The notes below the pieces were generated by a model, which ran no database searches, was not told the origin of the DNA, and worked only from the letters and a program-made list of their open reading frames with translations. Of a stretch of DNA of 64,000 nucleotides, positions 23,401 to 32,874 are shown piece after piece. The stretch covers positions 3,215,501 to 3,279,500 of the forward strand of contig JAYJMM010000114.1 of NCBI GenBank assembly GCA_037349105.1. Reading direction: 5' to 3'. This DNA comes from Limnomonas spitsbergensis (lineage: Eukaryota > Chlorophyta > Chlorophyceae > Chlamydomonadales). The translations under genes were made by a program, and so were the position numbers. The stretch's first letter is position 1; the number at the start of each line of letters is the position of its first letter.

Positions 23401-26010
23401 GCATTAGGGTGGGAAGGGGCGGTGATGTATTCTGCAGGCATTGCATTAGGGTGGGAAGGGGCGGTGATGTATTCTGCAGGCAGTGCACTAGGGTGGGAGG
23501 GGGGCGGTGATGTATTCTACATGCAGTGCATTAGGGTGGGAGGGAAGCGGTGATGTATACTGCATGCATTGCAATAGGGTGGGAGGGGGCGGTGATGCAT
23601 TCTGCACGCAGTGCATTAGGGTGGGAGGGGGGCGGTGATGTATTCTGCAGGCAGTGCATTAGGGTGGGAGGGGGGCGGTGATGCATTCTGCAGGCAGTGC
23701 ATTAGGGTGGGAGGGGGGCGGTGATGCATTCTGCAGGCAGTGCATTAGGATGGGAGGGGGGCGATGATGTATTCTGCAGGCAGTGCATTAGTGTGGGAGG
23801 GGGGCGGTGATGTATTTTGCAGGCAGTACATTAGGGTGGGAGGGGGGCGGTGATGTATTCTGCAGGCAGTGCATTAGGGTGGGAGGGGGCGGTGATGCAT
23901 TCTGCAGGCAGTGCTTTAGCGTGGGAGGGGGGCGGTGATGTTTTGTGCAGGCAGTGCATTAGGGTGGGAGGGGGGCGATGATGTATTCTGCAGGCAGTGC
24001 ATTAGGGTGGGAGGGGGCGGTGATACATTCTGCAGGCAGTGCATTAGGGTGGGAGGGGGGCGATGATGCAGCATGCAGGCAGTGCATTAGGGTGGGAGGG
24101 GGGCGGTGATGCATTCTGCAGGCAGTGCATTAGGATGGGAGGAGGGCGGTGATGTAGCATGCATGCAGTGCATTAGGGTGGGAGGGGGGCGGTGATGTAT
24201 TCTGCATGCAGGGCATTAGGGTGGGAGGGGGCGGTGATACGTTCTGCAGGCAGTGCATTAGGTTGGGAGGGCGCGGTGATGCATTCTGCAGGCAGTGCAT
24301 TAGGGTGGGAGGGGGGCGGTGATACGTTCTGCAGGCAGTGCATTAGGGTGGGAGGGGGGCTGTGATGTATTCTGCAGGCAGTGCCTTAGGGTGGGAGGGG
24401 GGCGGTGATGCAGCATGAAGGCAGTGCATTAGGGTGGGAGGGTGCGGTGATGCATTCTGCAGGCAGTGCATTAGGGTGGAAGGGGAGTGGTGATGCATTC
24501 TGCATGCACTGCATTAGGGTGGGAGGGGGCGGTGATGCATTCCGCAGGCATTGCATTAGGGTGGGACAAGGCGGTGATGTATTCTGCAGGCAGTGCATTA
24601 GGGTGGGAGGGGGGCGGTGATGCATTCTGCAGGCAGTGCATTAGGGTGGGAGGGGGCGGTGATGTATTGTGCAGGCAGTGCATTAGGGTGGGAGGGGGGC
24701 GGTGATGTATTCTACATGCAGTGCATTAGGGTGGGAGGGGGGCGGTGATGTATTCTGCAGGCAGTGCATTAGGGTGGGAGGGGGGCGGTGATGTATTCTG
24801 CAGGCAGTGCATTAGGGTGGGAGGGGGGCGGTGATGTATTCTGCAGGCAGTGCATTAGGGTGGGAGGGGGGCGGTGATGTATTCTACATGCAGTGCATTA
24901 GGGTGGGAGGGGGGCGGTGATGTATTCTGCAGGCAGTGCATTAGGGTGGGAGGGGGGCGGTGATGTATTCTACATGCAGTGCATTAGGGTGGGAGGGGGG
25001 CGGTGATGTATTCTGCAGGCAGTGCATTAGGGTAGGAGGGGGCGGTGATGTATTCTGCAGGCAGTGCATTAGGGTGGGAGGGGGGCGGTGATGCATTCTG
25101 CATGCAGTGCATTAGGGTGGGAGGGGGCGGTGATGTATTGTGCAGGCAGTGCATTAGGGTGGGAGGGGGGCGGTGATGTATTCTGCAGGCAGTGCATTAG
25201 GGTGGGAGGGGGGCGGTGATGTATTCTGCAGGCAGTGCACTAGGGTGGGAGGGGGGCGGTGATGTATTCTGCAGGCAGTGCATTAGGGTGGGAGGGGGCG
25301 GTGATGCATTCTGCATGCAGTGCATTAGGGTGGGAGGGGGCGATGATGCTGCATGCAAGCAGTGCATTAGGGTGGGAGGGGGCGGTGATGTTTTCTGCAG
25401 GCAGTGCATTAGGGTGGGAGGGGGGCGGTGATGCATTCTGCAAGCAGTGTGTTAGGGTGGGAGGGGGGCGGTGATGTATTCTGCAGGCAGTGCATTAGGG
25501 TGGGAGGGAGGCGGTGATGTATTCTGCAGGCAGTGCATTAGGATGGGAGGGGGGTTGTGATGCAGCATGCAGGCAGTGCATTAGGGTGGGAGGGGCGCCT
25601 TGATGTATTCTGCAGGCAGTGCATTAGGGTGGGAGGGGGGCGGTGATGCAGCATGAAGGCAGTGCATTAGGGTGGGAGGGGGCGGTGATGCATTCTGCAG
25701 GCAGTGCATTAGGGTGGGAGGGGGGCGGTGATGCAGCATGAAGGCAGTGCATTAGGGTGGGAGTGGGGCGGTGATGTATTCTGCAGGCAGTGCATTAGGG
25801 TGGGAGGGGGGCGGTGATGCAGCATGCAGGCAGTGCATTAGGGTGGGAGGGGGGCGGTGATGCAGCATGCAGGCAGTGCATTAGGGTGGGAGGGGGGCGG
25901 TGATGCATTCTGCATGCAGTGCGTTAGCGTGGGAGGGGGTTGGTGATGCATTCTGCATGCAATGCGTTAGGGTTTGATAGGGGGCGGTGATGCATGCTGC
26001 AGGCAGTGCA
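20410..26010. repeat. 5.6-kb minisatellite, 42-43-bp unit, roughly 130 copies
   Basis: The unit on the plus strand runs GCATTAGGGTGGGAGGGG-(G)GCGGTGATG-(T/C)ATTCTGCAGGCAGT, alternating between 42 and 43 bp by one G. Variants replace ATTCTGCAGG by AGCATGCATG or TTCTACATG. Every unit has at least three G-runs of three or more, giving G-quadruplex potential. Read on the minus strand each unit has CTAAT, a pyrimidine-rich context and CTGCAG, resembling a branch site plus 3' splice site. Higher-order duplications are visible (for example, 21.7-21.9 and 24.0-24.2 kb share the same variant order). No coding function. Confidence 0.97.
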
Positions 26011-26850
26011 TTAACTGCCTTGGGGGGGAGGGGCTAGGGCTTCTCAGCCAGCATACCGGCAAATCCGTCTCTTGCCTAGCTGTTTGCCTGTATGGCGGTG
26101 GAAGGCCCAACACGTGGCACACAGGCTCTAGAGAAATAGGCTTGCCCTACTGCATGGCATGCAGGCCTTTAGGGATGAGTGCACAGCCGCCTCAGGCTTG
26201 AGACACCTGGGCCTCTGTTTGGAGGCCGGAGTGTAGCTGTAAAGCAACCTCACTAGCATCGTAATCCATGTGTAAGGAATTGACCCCCCCACCCTTGAGA
26301 CACCCTGCCCTAGCCTCATATGCACAAAAACAGGTGTGAACGGGGCACACGCGGGTTTCGTTGCAATCCAGTGCGCACAGACTTAGAGCCTCATGGATGG
26401 TCATGCGGCGCCAGTGGCCGATCAGTCAGCCCACGCCCAAGCATGGGAGGGGCGGGCGTGCGGCAGTAGCCCCGACGCGGCCAGGGCGGCAGGAGGGCGC
26501 ATGGGGACAGGAGGGCGGCATGCAGGAAGCGCATGGCAGCACATGATTGGAGTACATCCGCTCATGCCGGGGCTCTTCAGCACGCGGGGCGGCCTGCCAA
26601 ATATGCCCTTATGTAGCAAACAAATAACTGAACTCCCCACTTCATGGCACCCGCATGCGAGCATGGGTGAGGGGCTCGGCCACAAGCGGACGTGCAGGTC
26701 AGGGGGCAGCGCTGCCCCACCCTGCGTTTCCCCACCACCCATGCACCCTCAAGCAGCTTCAATCTGGGGCAACACGCGATACAGGGAACAACCCCAGTGC
26801 ATTACAAAGTAGGGGCTGTACACCACAAGGCTGTATGTACAACTCAGGGG
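26011..26850. other. Stretch after the minisatellite, with part of a dispersed repeat
   Basis: A segment at about 26210-26255 (GAGGCCGGAGTGTAGCTGTAAAG..ACCTCACTAG) is the inverted counterpart of 46036-46080. No exon could be supported in the remainder. Confidence 0.45.
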
Positions 26851-26854
26851 CTAA

Positions 26855-26935
26855 CACGGCGGTGGCCGGTCTAGGTTTAGCATCTTACTAGCCTTTGGCG
26901 GCCGCGGGGAGGCCAGCCGACAACTCTTGGGGGAC
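26855..26935 (+). repeat. Dispersed ~150-bp repeat, partial copy 2
   Basis: GGTGGCCGGTCTAGGTTT-(A/G)GC-(A/G)TCTTACT-(A/G)GCCTTTGG-(C/T)GGCCG-(C/T)GGGGAGGCCAGCC matches 46112-46180 with few differences. Confidence 0.65.
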
Positions 26936-26966
26936 GGCGGTCCCTCCAAACAGTGCTAAAATAAAA

Positions 26967-27100
26967 GATCCCCTCCATACGCCCACCTTCCACCGCCGCC
27001 ACAGGCTGCACCGATGCCGCTGCAATCAAGAGCACAACAAAACGTCAGGAAATTATCAAGATAACAAAGCAAGGCAGAAGGTTAAATGCCAGATGGGCCG
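26967..27100 (-). repeat. Segment shared with 46821-46950, including a small exon-like unit
   Basis: About 130 bp nearly identical between the two loci. On the minus strand it has a polypyrimidine acceptor (TCTTGATTGCAG) followed by about 40 bp ending in G|GTGGGCG, which looks like a short exon with splice sites. In both loci an unrelated larger exon lies upstream on the same strand (27489-27703 and 47595-47811). Confidence 0.6.
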
Positions 27101-27488
27101 CATGCACCTGTGCCCCTTTGCTTGACAGGGCAAGGCAACAGGGGGTGCGAGTGTGGGCAAGGCAGGGTGGGTAGCAGCAACAGAGGGCATGAGGCAAGGG
27201 GGGATGTTGACCCCAGTCCAGTCAAGCAAACCCAATGGACATGCGATACGGGATACGTCTGTGTTACAGAGCTGACAGGGAGAGCATGCAGCGAAGAGTC
27301 ACATGGAGCATGCGCGCACGCATGGTATAAGGCTAGTTGGATGCACAATGCATGACATTGCATGCCAGCAAGGCAACATGCAGCATGCGAGTTCATAAGC
27401 AGCCCCATCTCAGATATGGATGACACAGCAAGGGGGTGGGGGGACAGATGCAGTGATGATACAAGAACGCGCTCCAAGGGAAACTCAC

Positions 27489-27703
27489 GATGCACTGCAC
27501 CCATGAAGTGGTCAATGAACGCAGGAGGAAGCCCGCAGCTCTCCAGGCCAGGTCGTAATGCGCTCCTGATGAACCCTGCATCGGTGTAGCCGCCGTCGAA
27601 CAGCTTGACCAGGAATGGCTGCATCCTGTTGATGGCGGCCTCATGCATGCCAGCGTCGCGCATGGCTTTCAGGACTGCAGCAGCTTTCTCTAGGTCGTCC
27701 ATC
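27489..27703 (-). CDS. Unrecognised exon (helical protein segment)
   Basis: Acceptor GTGCAG|G at 27703 and donor CATC|GTGAGTTT at 27489 bound about 71 codons starting MDDLEKAAAVLKAMRDAGMH and ending PPAFIDHFMGAVH. The composition is alpha-helical and regular. Family not recognised. A short shared exon lies 390 bp further downstream. Confidence 0.5.
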
Positions 27704-28215
27704 CTGCACATCACATAATTTCATAGCCATTTCGAAGAAGGGATGAAAGAAGTCAGCAATCAAACTGCGTCCCATGGTCCAGCTGTTCAATATTGTGCAT
27801 ATGTCAAGACCATGTTAAGCAGTGATAAAGAAACCAGACAGGTGGATGAAGGGAATCCGTTTCGATGAATAGGGCGACGCTACAGACTCGAGGAAGCAGT
27901 GCTTGCTCGATACGATCTGTTTTTAAGTGAACCAGGACAGCAAGGGCTGCAAAATTCTGTAAGAAATCCTTGCAAGGTGAGGCTGTGAAACAGGAACCCC
28001 TGCTGTGAAATAGGCTACGCAACGAGTCGAATAAGTCGGACCTGTCAACCGAGGAAGGAACACTCATAATATTTCCCCATCTCACCTGAGGGAACACCAA
28101 GAGACTGCAGAGATTGGGAACTTTGGAAAGGAAGGACCACGGGCCAGCGGCCAGGCGTTCGTGCGCTACAGGTTCGGCTTCAAAGAAAACTTATAACAGG
28201 GTTCAATATAACTAT

Positions 28216-28240
28216 TATAGAAAGAAAGAAAGAAAGAAAC
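28216..28240. repeat. (GAAA)n microsatellite
   Basis: Five to six GAAA units; on the minus strand it is (TTTC)n directly downstream of the LINE remnant, so it may be that element's 3' tail. Confidence 0.7.
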
Positions 28241-28307
28241 GCCTGAGCGTGGCTTGAGGAATACGGGATTTGAAATGCCGTACACCGGGAGACAAAAAAC
28301 TTTGTGG

Positions 28308-29165
28308 TTAAGGAGGATCGTCAAGGGGTACCGGACAATAATGGGCAGGGGGGTTTTCCAGATGGCGACGCTGACGAAGGATGTTTATATGGCAGCGTAT
28401 GGTATGCTTCGTGAGACGGCTGAGGACGGAGGAGATGTCGTGTTTGGAGACACCGAGCATGCTGAGGATTTTATCGGCAGGACGAAAGAGGAAGCCTGCG
28501 GTTCCCAGAAGGATGATATGTGTATGAGAAGAAGGCGGGGAAGGATGAGGGGGGGGGATGGGCACGGTCGGCGAAGGATCAGGTGGAAGGGCAGGATGGA
28601 GAACGGGTGCCAAGGAAACTGTCCAACCATTATGTATGAGGAGAAGGATAAGTTGTAAATGTTGTTCTGATTTACGGGCATGACACTGTTCGAAAGAAAA
28701 TTCGGAGGTGTAACCGACTTCAACAACGTGTACACTGCAAGTCCTCTGGAGCCGAGACATAGTTTGTGAGCTAGAGAGTTGACCAGCGCGGGAAAGACGA
28801 AGGAATTCGGAATGTGGGAGACCTTGGACAATAAGCAAATCCGGTCGCAGTTTGTCACAGTAATCAAAGGTGTCAGGGAAAGTGGGGCGTCGTCGGGGTA
28901 CTAGCCAGCGTGGAAGACGGGTGTCATAGACTCCGAAGGGGAGGTTAGGCTAACCTCCCCTTCGGGGTCTATGACACTTCCCGTGCTAACCTGGTTAGCA
29001 CGGGAAGTGGCATCCATGATAGTAAAAGAGGAGCCTAGGGAGCCATTAGCAATAGCAGTTTGGATGATGCATACAGCTCGGTTGTGTCGAGCAATGTACG
29101 AGGCGGACATGGAGGAATGAGCACAACCGCCTAAAAGATGGCCAGGGGTATCATTGGGATAGATG
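28308..29165 (-). pseudogene. C-terminal remnant of a non-LTR retrotransposon (LINE) ORF2
   Basis: Read on the minus strand, segments in changing frames match the typical end of a LINE reverse-transcriptase ORF in order: a TPGHLLGGCAH..YIARHN motif (the CCHC-like knuckle and RHN block), then RLPRWLVPRRRP with RPDLLIVQGL, then VVEVGYTSEFSFEQCHARKSEQH, then LGVSKHDISSVLSRL..ILRQRRHLE. The reverse-transcriptase core is missing, and a frame change falls at the two palindromes at 28922-29009. A proline-rich stretch further interrupts it. It is truncated and inactive. Family assignment is from remembered motif order, so the clade is left open. Confidence 0.6.
28922..29009. repeat. Two adjacent near-perfect palindromes
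   Basis: 28922-28976 folds with about 27-bp arms and one mismatch (TGTCATAGAC..GTCTATGACA). 28975-29009 folds perfectly with 17-bp arms around a single T (CACTTCCCGTGCTAACC). They lie inside the LINE remnant, where its reading frame shifts. Confidence 0.85.
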
Positions 29166-29778
29166 GGAGCATATGGGACAGTGGGGGGTGGTGCGAGTGG
29201 CTACAGCTGTTTTGTAAGGGCGGTTCATATGCATGGCTGTAGATGCAGTCCACAGGGTATTGGTGCGCATATATATAAGCCCATTTCAGGGCAATCCCAC
29301 ATGTTGGGGTTCCGAAGCAAGTGACGTACCGTACGCGTACGCAGCCAATCTATCATATTTATTTTTTGACCACAAGCAGGTGGAAGAGTGGAGGATTCAT
29401 CTCATTGCAGGTTACGCAGCTACATAAGTCATACCCTTGCTGCTGAGAGGCGAAAGAGCAAGGGCACGGAACTGCATCGATGATATCACCATGCTGAAAG
29501 TGAGAAAAACTGTGCGGCAATTACCGGTACCAGCAGTGGCATTAACAATACGGTCTTTGTCCTGGCGCACATGCCCCTTCCTGGTGTACAAGCTGTGTCA
29601 TGACGCATGGTCTGTGTTAAGCTGGATCATGGTGCACATGATGCTCTTGCCATCGCCGCCGTGGCTCGAATTCTGGCATGGGGAGGGTAATGGCTCCAGA
29701 TCCACATGCACCGTTGTGCGTACACCCATTATGGACTCACACGGTGTAGCAGCATCGGTAATTGCTACGAATTAAGCA

Positions 29779-30474
29779 ATGACAACCTGCTGCGAGCATG
29801 GTTTCAAGGTCTTAAAATCCACAGACAACCCAGTGGCCCTAAGGAATCACCAACAAGGAAAAGAGTGCAAGAGAGGAGCTGAGAAACTGGCCAGGGAGAC
29901 CTCGACGAAGCGGCGGAACACGATCACATCATTATACTCATTTTTTACTCCTACTGCTGCTGCTGCTGCTGCTGCTCCTGCTGCTGTCGAGCATGCGGCT
30001 GTCGCCGAGCCTCTTGCTCTTGCAAAAGCTGCTGGTCCCGCTGCCGAGGCTACCCCTGAGAGCCCGCAACAGCAGCTCCTATCTCCGGATGTAGCGACCC
30101 AAGCAACCCCCGTTGTTGTGGTGTTGCGAGAGCTTTCCATGGCAATTCTGGGAGACAGTGTGGGGCGTGCTGACCTCATGGTCAAGTTCAGAGCTAGCGG
30201 ATATGAGAAGCATTCCATCTCAGGGCAAAAATGCTTCAAACGTGATCATTCAAAGCTCAGGGAAATAAATAGTTTTCTCGGTAAACTTATTATATCACAG
30301 CTCAGGGCAAAAATACTAGCACCTACGGGTGTCGAGGCCCTGCCATTAAGAGCGTCCACTACGTACAAAATGTACACATCTGAGGCTCAACATAAATGGG
30401 GCATCTCCTGCGTCTGTGGCAGACTGGAAAAACAGAATTGCCTCTATATCAGAGCCTCATCTTGGTTCAGCTAA
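29779..30474 (+). CDS. Single-exon ORF, possible transposon-derived zinc-finger protein
   Basis: 231 codons from ATG to TAA with no obvious intron. The N-terminus has cysteines and histidines spaced like a degenerate BED/C2H2 finger (CCEHGFKVLKS..LRNHQQGKECK), followed by a basic patch and TSLYSFFTP, a motif seen near the N-terminus of several DNA-transposon proteins. An alanine run encoded by GCT/GCA repeats follows. The C-terminal third is ordinary, and the frame stops without a catalytic domain, so it may be truncated. Function unknown. Confidence 0.4.
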   Translation: MTTCCEHGFKVLKSTDNPVALRNHQQGKECKRGAEKLARETSTKRRNTITSLYSFFTPTAAAAAAAPAAVEHAAVAEPLALAKAAGPAAEATPESPQQQLLSPDVATQATPVVVVLRELSMAILGDSVGRADLMVKFRASGYEKHSISGQKCFKRDHSKLREINSFLGKLIISQLRAKILAPTGVEALPLRASTTYKMYTSEAQHKWGISCVCGRLEKQNCLYIRASSWFS

Positions 30475-30529
30475 GTCAAGGTTCAGCCCAAGTCAGGGTC
30501 TGCGGCTAGGGGCCTTGGTGTGTCAAGGT

Positions 30530-30650
30530 GCCTGCTGCTTGGGAGGTGAAGATTAATCTTGGGCCCTACACCCACACTGTCAAGGGAAGCCTCGTGGGGC
30601 CTGGAGATCATGTCCAGAATCTTGTGTGTGGATCTCTTAGGCTTATGCGG
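30530..30650 (-). pseudogene. Diverged copy of the GT90-like exon end
   Basis: The minus strand reads KRSTHKILDMISR, closely similar to KKYSQKTLDVIPR at the end of the exon at 31041-31289, and the DNA aligns (CTGG(A/G)GATCA(T/C)GTCCAG block). The copy lies on the far side of the 30655-31040 minisatellite. It may be a duplicated exon fragment. Confidence 0.45.
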
Positions 30651-30654
30651 GTTT

Positions 30655-31040
30655 ATCCTGAACCCTAGACCCTGCATCCTAGACCCTGCATCCTAAACCC
30701 TGCATCATGAGCCCTAGACCCTGCATCCTGAACTCTGCATCCTGAACCCTGCATCATGAGCCCTAGACCCTGCATCCTACACCCTGCATCCTGAACCCTG
30801 CATCATGAACCCTAGACCCTGCATCCTACACCCTGCATCCTGAACCCTGCATCATGAACCCTAGACCCTGCATCCTAGACCCTGCATCCTGAACCCTGCA
30901 TCCTGAACCCTATACCCTGCATCCTAGACCCTGCATCCTGAACCCTGCATCCCGAACCCTGCATCCTGAACCCTGCATCCTGAACCCTAGACCCTGCATC
31001 CTAAACGCTGCATCCTGAACCCTGCATCCTGAACCCTAGA
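30655..31040. repeat. Telomere-like minisatellite (CCCTGCATCCTGAA / CCCTAGA)
   Basis: Irregular 14-15-bp units built from CCCTGCATCCTGAA, CCCTAGAC and CCCTGCATCATGA. It begins directly at the 3' edge of the exon at 31041-31289 (minus strand). CCCTA(G/A)A echoes CCCTAAA telomeres, but the order is irregular and it is internal. Confidence 0.9.
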
Positions 31041-31289
31041 CCCGCACTGACATGGGTACATCTCATTGATCCTGGGGATCACGTCCAGTGTTTTCTGCGA
31101 GTACTTCTTGGTGTAGAAGTGGAAGATGGGGATCATGATGTCCGCGTGCACGTCAGAGCTGCAGAAGCGGAACACGGGTGCGTACGGCTTGGGGCCACGC
31201 AACATCACCATCGTCCGGTCGCTGCTGGCGATGACAAATTCGACATCAGGAATGAGGGCGCCGAAGATTTCCTGGATCTCCAGAATGAC
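31041..31289 (-). CDS. Glycosyltransferase family 90 (CAP10)-like exon 2
   Basis: The acceptor CGTCCAG at 31289 opens about 83 codons in phase 0. The segment FGALIPDVEFVIASSDRT followed by APVFRFCSSDVHADIMIP resembles the PDvEfv..D and hADI.iP blocks of CAP10/GT90 transferases, which transfer glucose or xylose in the secretory pathway. It joins directly in phase with the exon at 32336-32469. Its 3' boundary is uncertain because sequence runs straight into a minisatellite. The remaining exons are not found; downstream there is only a diverged copy of this exon's end. The gene may be incomplete. Confidence 0.5.
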
Positions 31290-31960
31290 CTGGACGGGGG
31301 GTGGGTTAAAACATCTCCAGGATAACCTGGACGGGGGGTGGGGGCTGAATATCTCCAGGATGATTTGGAGTGGGGTTGGGGGGATTAAATTTCTCCAGGA
31401 TGGCATGGAGTGGGGGGCGGGGCTAAATATCTCCAGGATGGCATGGAGTGGGGGGCGGGGCTAAATATCTCCAGGATGACTTGGAGTGGGGGATGGGTTT
31501 AAATATCTCCAGGATGACTTAGAGTGGGGTGTGGGGTTAAATATCTCCATGATGACTTGGAGCGGAGGTGGGTGCAAATACCTCCAGGATGACTTGGAGT
31601 GGGGGTGGGTTTGAATATCTCCATGATGACTTGGAGTGGGGGTTGGCTCTAAATATATCCAGGATGGATCGGAGTGTCGGGTGGAGTTAAATATCAGGGG
31701 ACCCAAACTACGCGGTCCCCTGCCCCCCCGTATTGTACGGATCACTTTTGAGTGTGAGGTGGGGTTGAGTATCTCCAGGATGACTTGGAGTGGGGGGTGG
31801 GTTAGATATCTTCAGGATGTCTTGGAGAGGGCGGTGGGGTTAAAATATCTTTGGTATGATTTGACGTGGGGTGTGGAATTTAAATATCTTTGGTATGATA
31901 TGAGGTGGGGGGTGGGGTTTAAATACCTTCGGGATGATATGAGGTGAGGGGAGGGTTTAC
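31290..31960. repeat. ~37-bp minisatellite derived from the splice acceptor of the GT90-like exon
   Basis: Units read ATCTCCAGGATGACTTGG-AGTGGGGGTGGGTTTAAAT on the plus strand. The first unit next to the exon keeps CTCCAGGATAACCTGGACGG, almost identical to the exon/intron boundary (CTCCAGAATGACCTGGACGG). Successive units drift and lose the AG of the acceptor. The array fills the exon-proximal half of the intron. Confidence 0.85.
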
Positions 31961-32335
31961 CCACCTCCAAGTCACACCTGGTCGTTATCCCCCCTCCTCA
32001 GGTGAGTCAGGTCACGCCTAGTCAGAAATCCCCACACTCAGGTCACACTTGCTTCTAATTCCACTCATACCCATGTCACACTTGGTTATAATTTCCCTCA
32101 CCCAGGTCACACCTGCTTCTACTTCCCCACACACCCAGGCCACACCTTGTTGTTTTCCCTCACTCAGGTCACACCTGCTTCTCATTCCACTCACACCCGG
32201 GCCACACCTGGTTACAATCTTCCTCACTTAGGTCAAACCTGCCTCTCATTCCACTCACACCTAGGTCACCCATGTTTGTAATTTTCCTCACTCAGGGCAC
32301 ACCTGCCCCTCATTCCAATCACACCCAGGTCACAC
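31961..32335. repeat. Minisatellite at the donor end of the same intron
   Basis: Loose repeats of CAGGTCACACCTG-(C/G)(T/A)TCT-(A/C)ATTCCACTCACACC. On the minus strand each has CAGGTGTGACC, matching the donor CAG|GTGTGACC at 32336. Together with the acceptor-side array it makes up essentially the whole 1046-bp intron. Confidence 0.75.
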
Positions 32336-32469
32336 CTGCATGTAGGTGAAGAAGATGCCAGCGTGATGGCCGACAGGGATGTCATGCGCTAGGCTGGCCT
32401 CGACCACGTAAGCGGTGCCATTCATGAAGGCAAGGGCGATACCCTTGTTGGCACCTCGCGTTGTGAACT
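32336..32469 (-). CDS. Glycosyltransferase family 90 (CAP10)-like exon 1
   Basis: Acceptor ACGACCAG at 32469 and donor ATGCAG|GTGTGAC at 32336 bound 134 bp, ending in phase 0. It encodes FTTRGANKGIALAF..MNGTAYVVEASLAHDIPVGHHAGIFFTYMQ in pieces; joined to the next exon this gives FTYMQ-VILEIQEIFGALIPDVEF, the order expected before the PDvEF block. Upstream exons were not identified; the 12-bp minisatellite lies upstream. Confidence 0.5.
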
Positions 32470-32874
32470 CTGGTCGTAGCGGGGAGGGGGGCATGTGGGA
32501 ATTGATGCAAGTTTGCCTTGTGCTTTCCAGAATTTTAAATGGGATTCACATCTGGTAATTTGCTCCAAGGTTTATTGCATGTGTTAGCATGGAGTTTGCA
32601 TATGGTTTGCAGAAATAATAGGCAACCTCTGCTTGGGGCTTGCATGGGGCTTGCATGAGGCTTGCATGAGGCTTGCATGGGTCTTGCAAAGAACTTGCAT
32701 GAGGCTTGTTTCAGGTTTGCATGCGGTATGCATGGCACCGTAGTTTTTCAAGTCTGAGCACAAGACTTTTAGATGCCATTGCTTGCCCTGTATGGGACGC
32801 CTGCATATTATGCCTGCATGGCAGGCTGCATGATACGCCAGCGTGGTATCCTTGCATGATAGCCTGCACATTAT

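Noticed and set aside
20360..25474. Many 60-85-codon ORFs (MHHRPPPTLMHCLQN-like)
   Set aside because: Translations of the 42-43-bp minisatellite, repeated in every unit and broken by unit-length changes.
20410..26010. CRISPR array
   Set aside because: No unique spacers between repeats; units are contiguous, and the genome is eukaryotic.
30655..31040. True telomere or chromosome end
   Set aside because: Units are irregular (CCCTGCATCCTGAA) and internal, flanked by coding exons.
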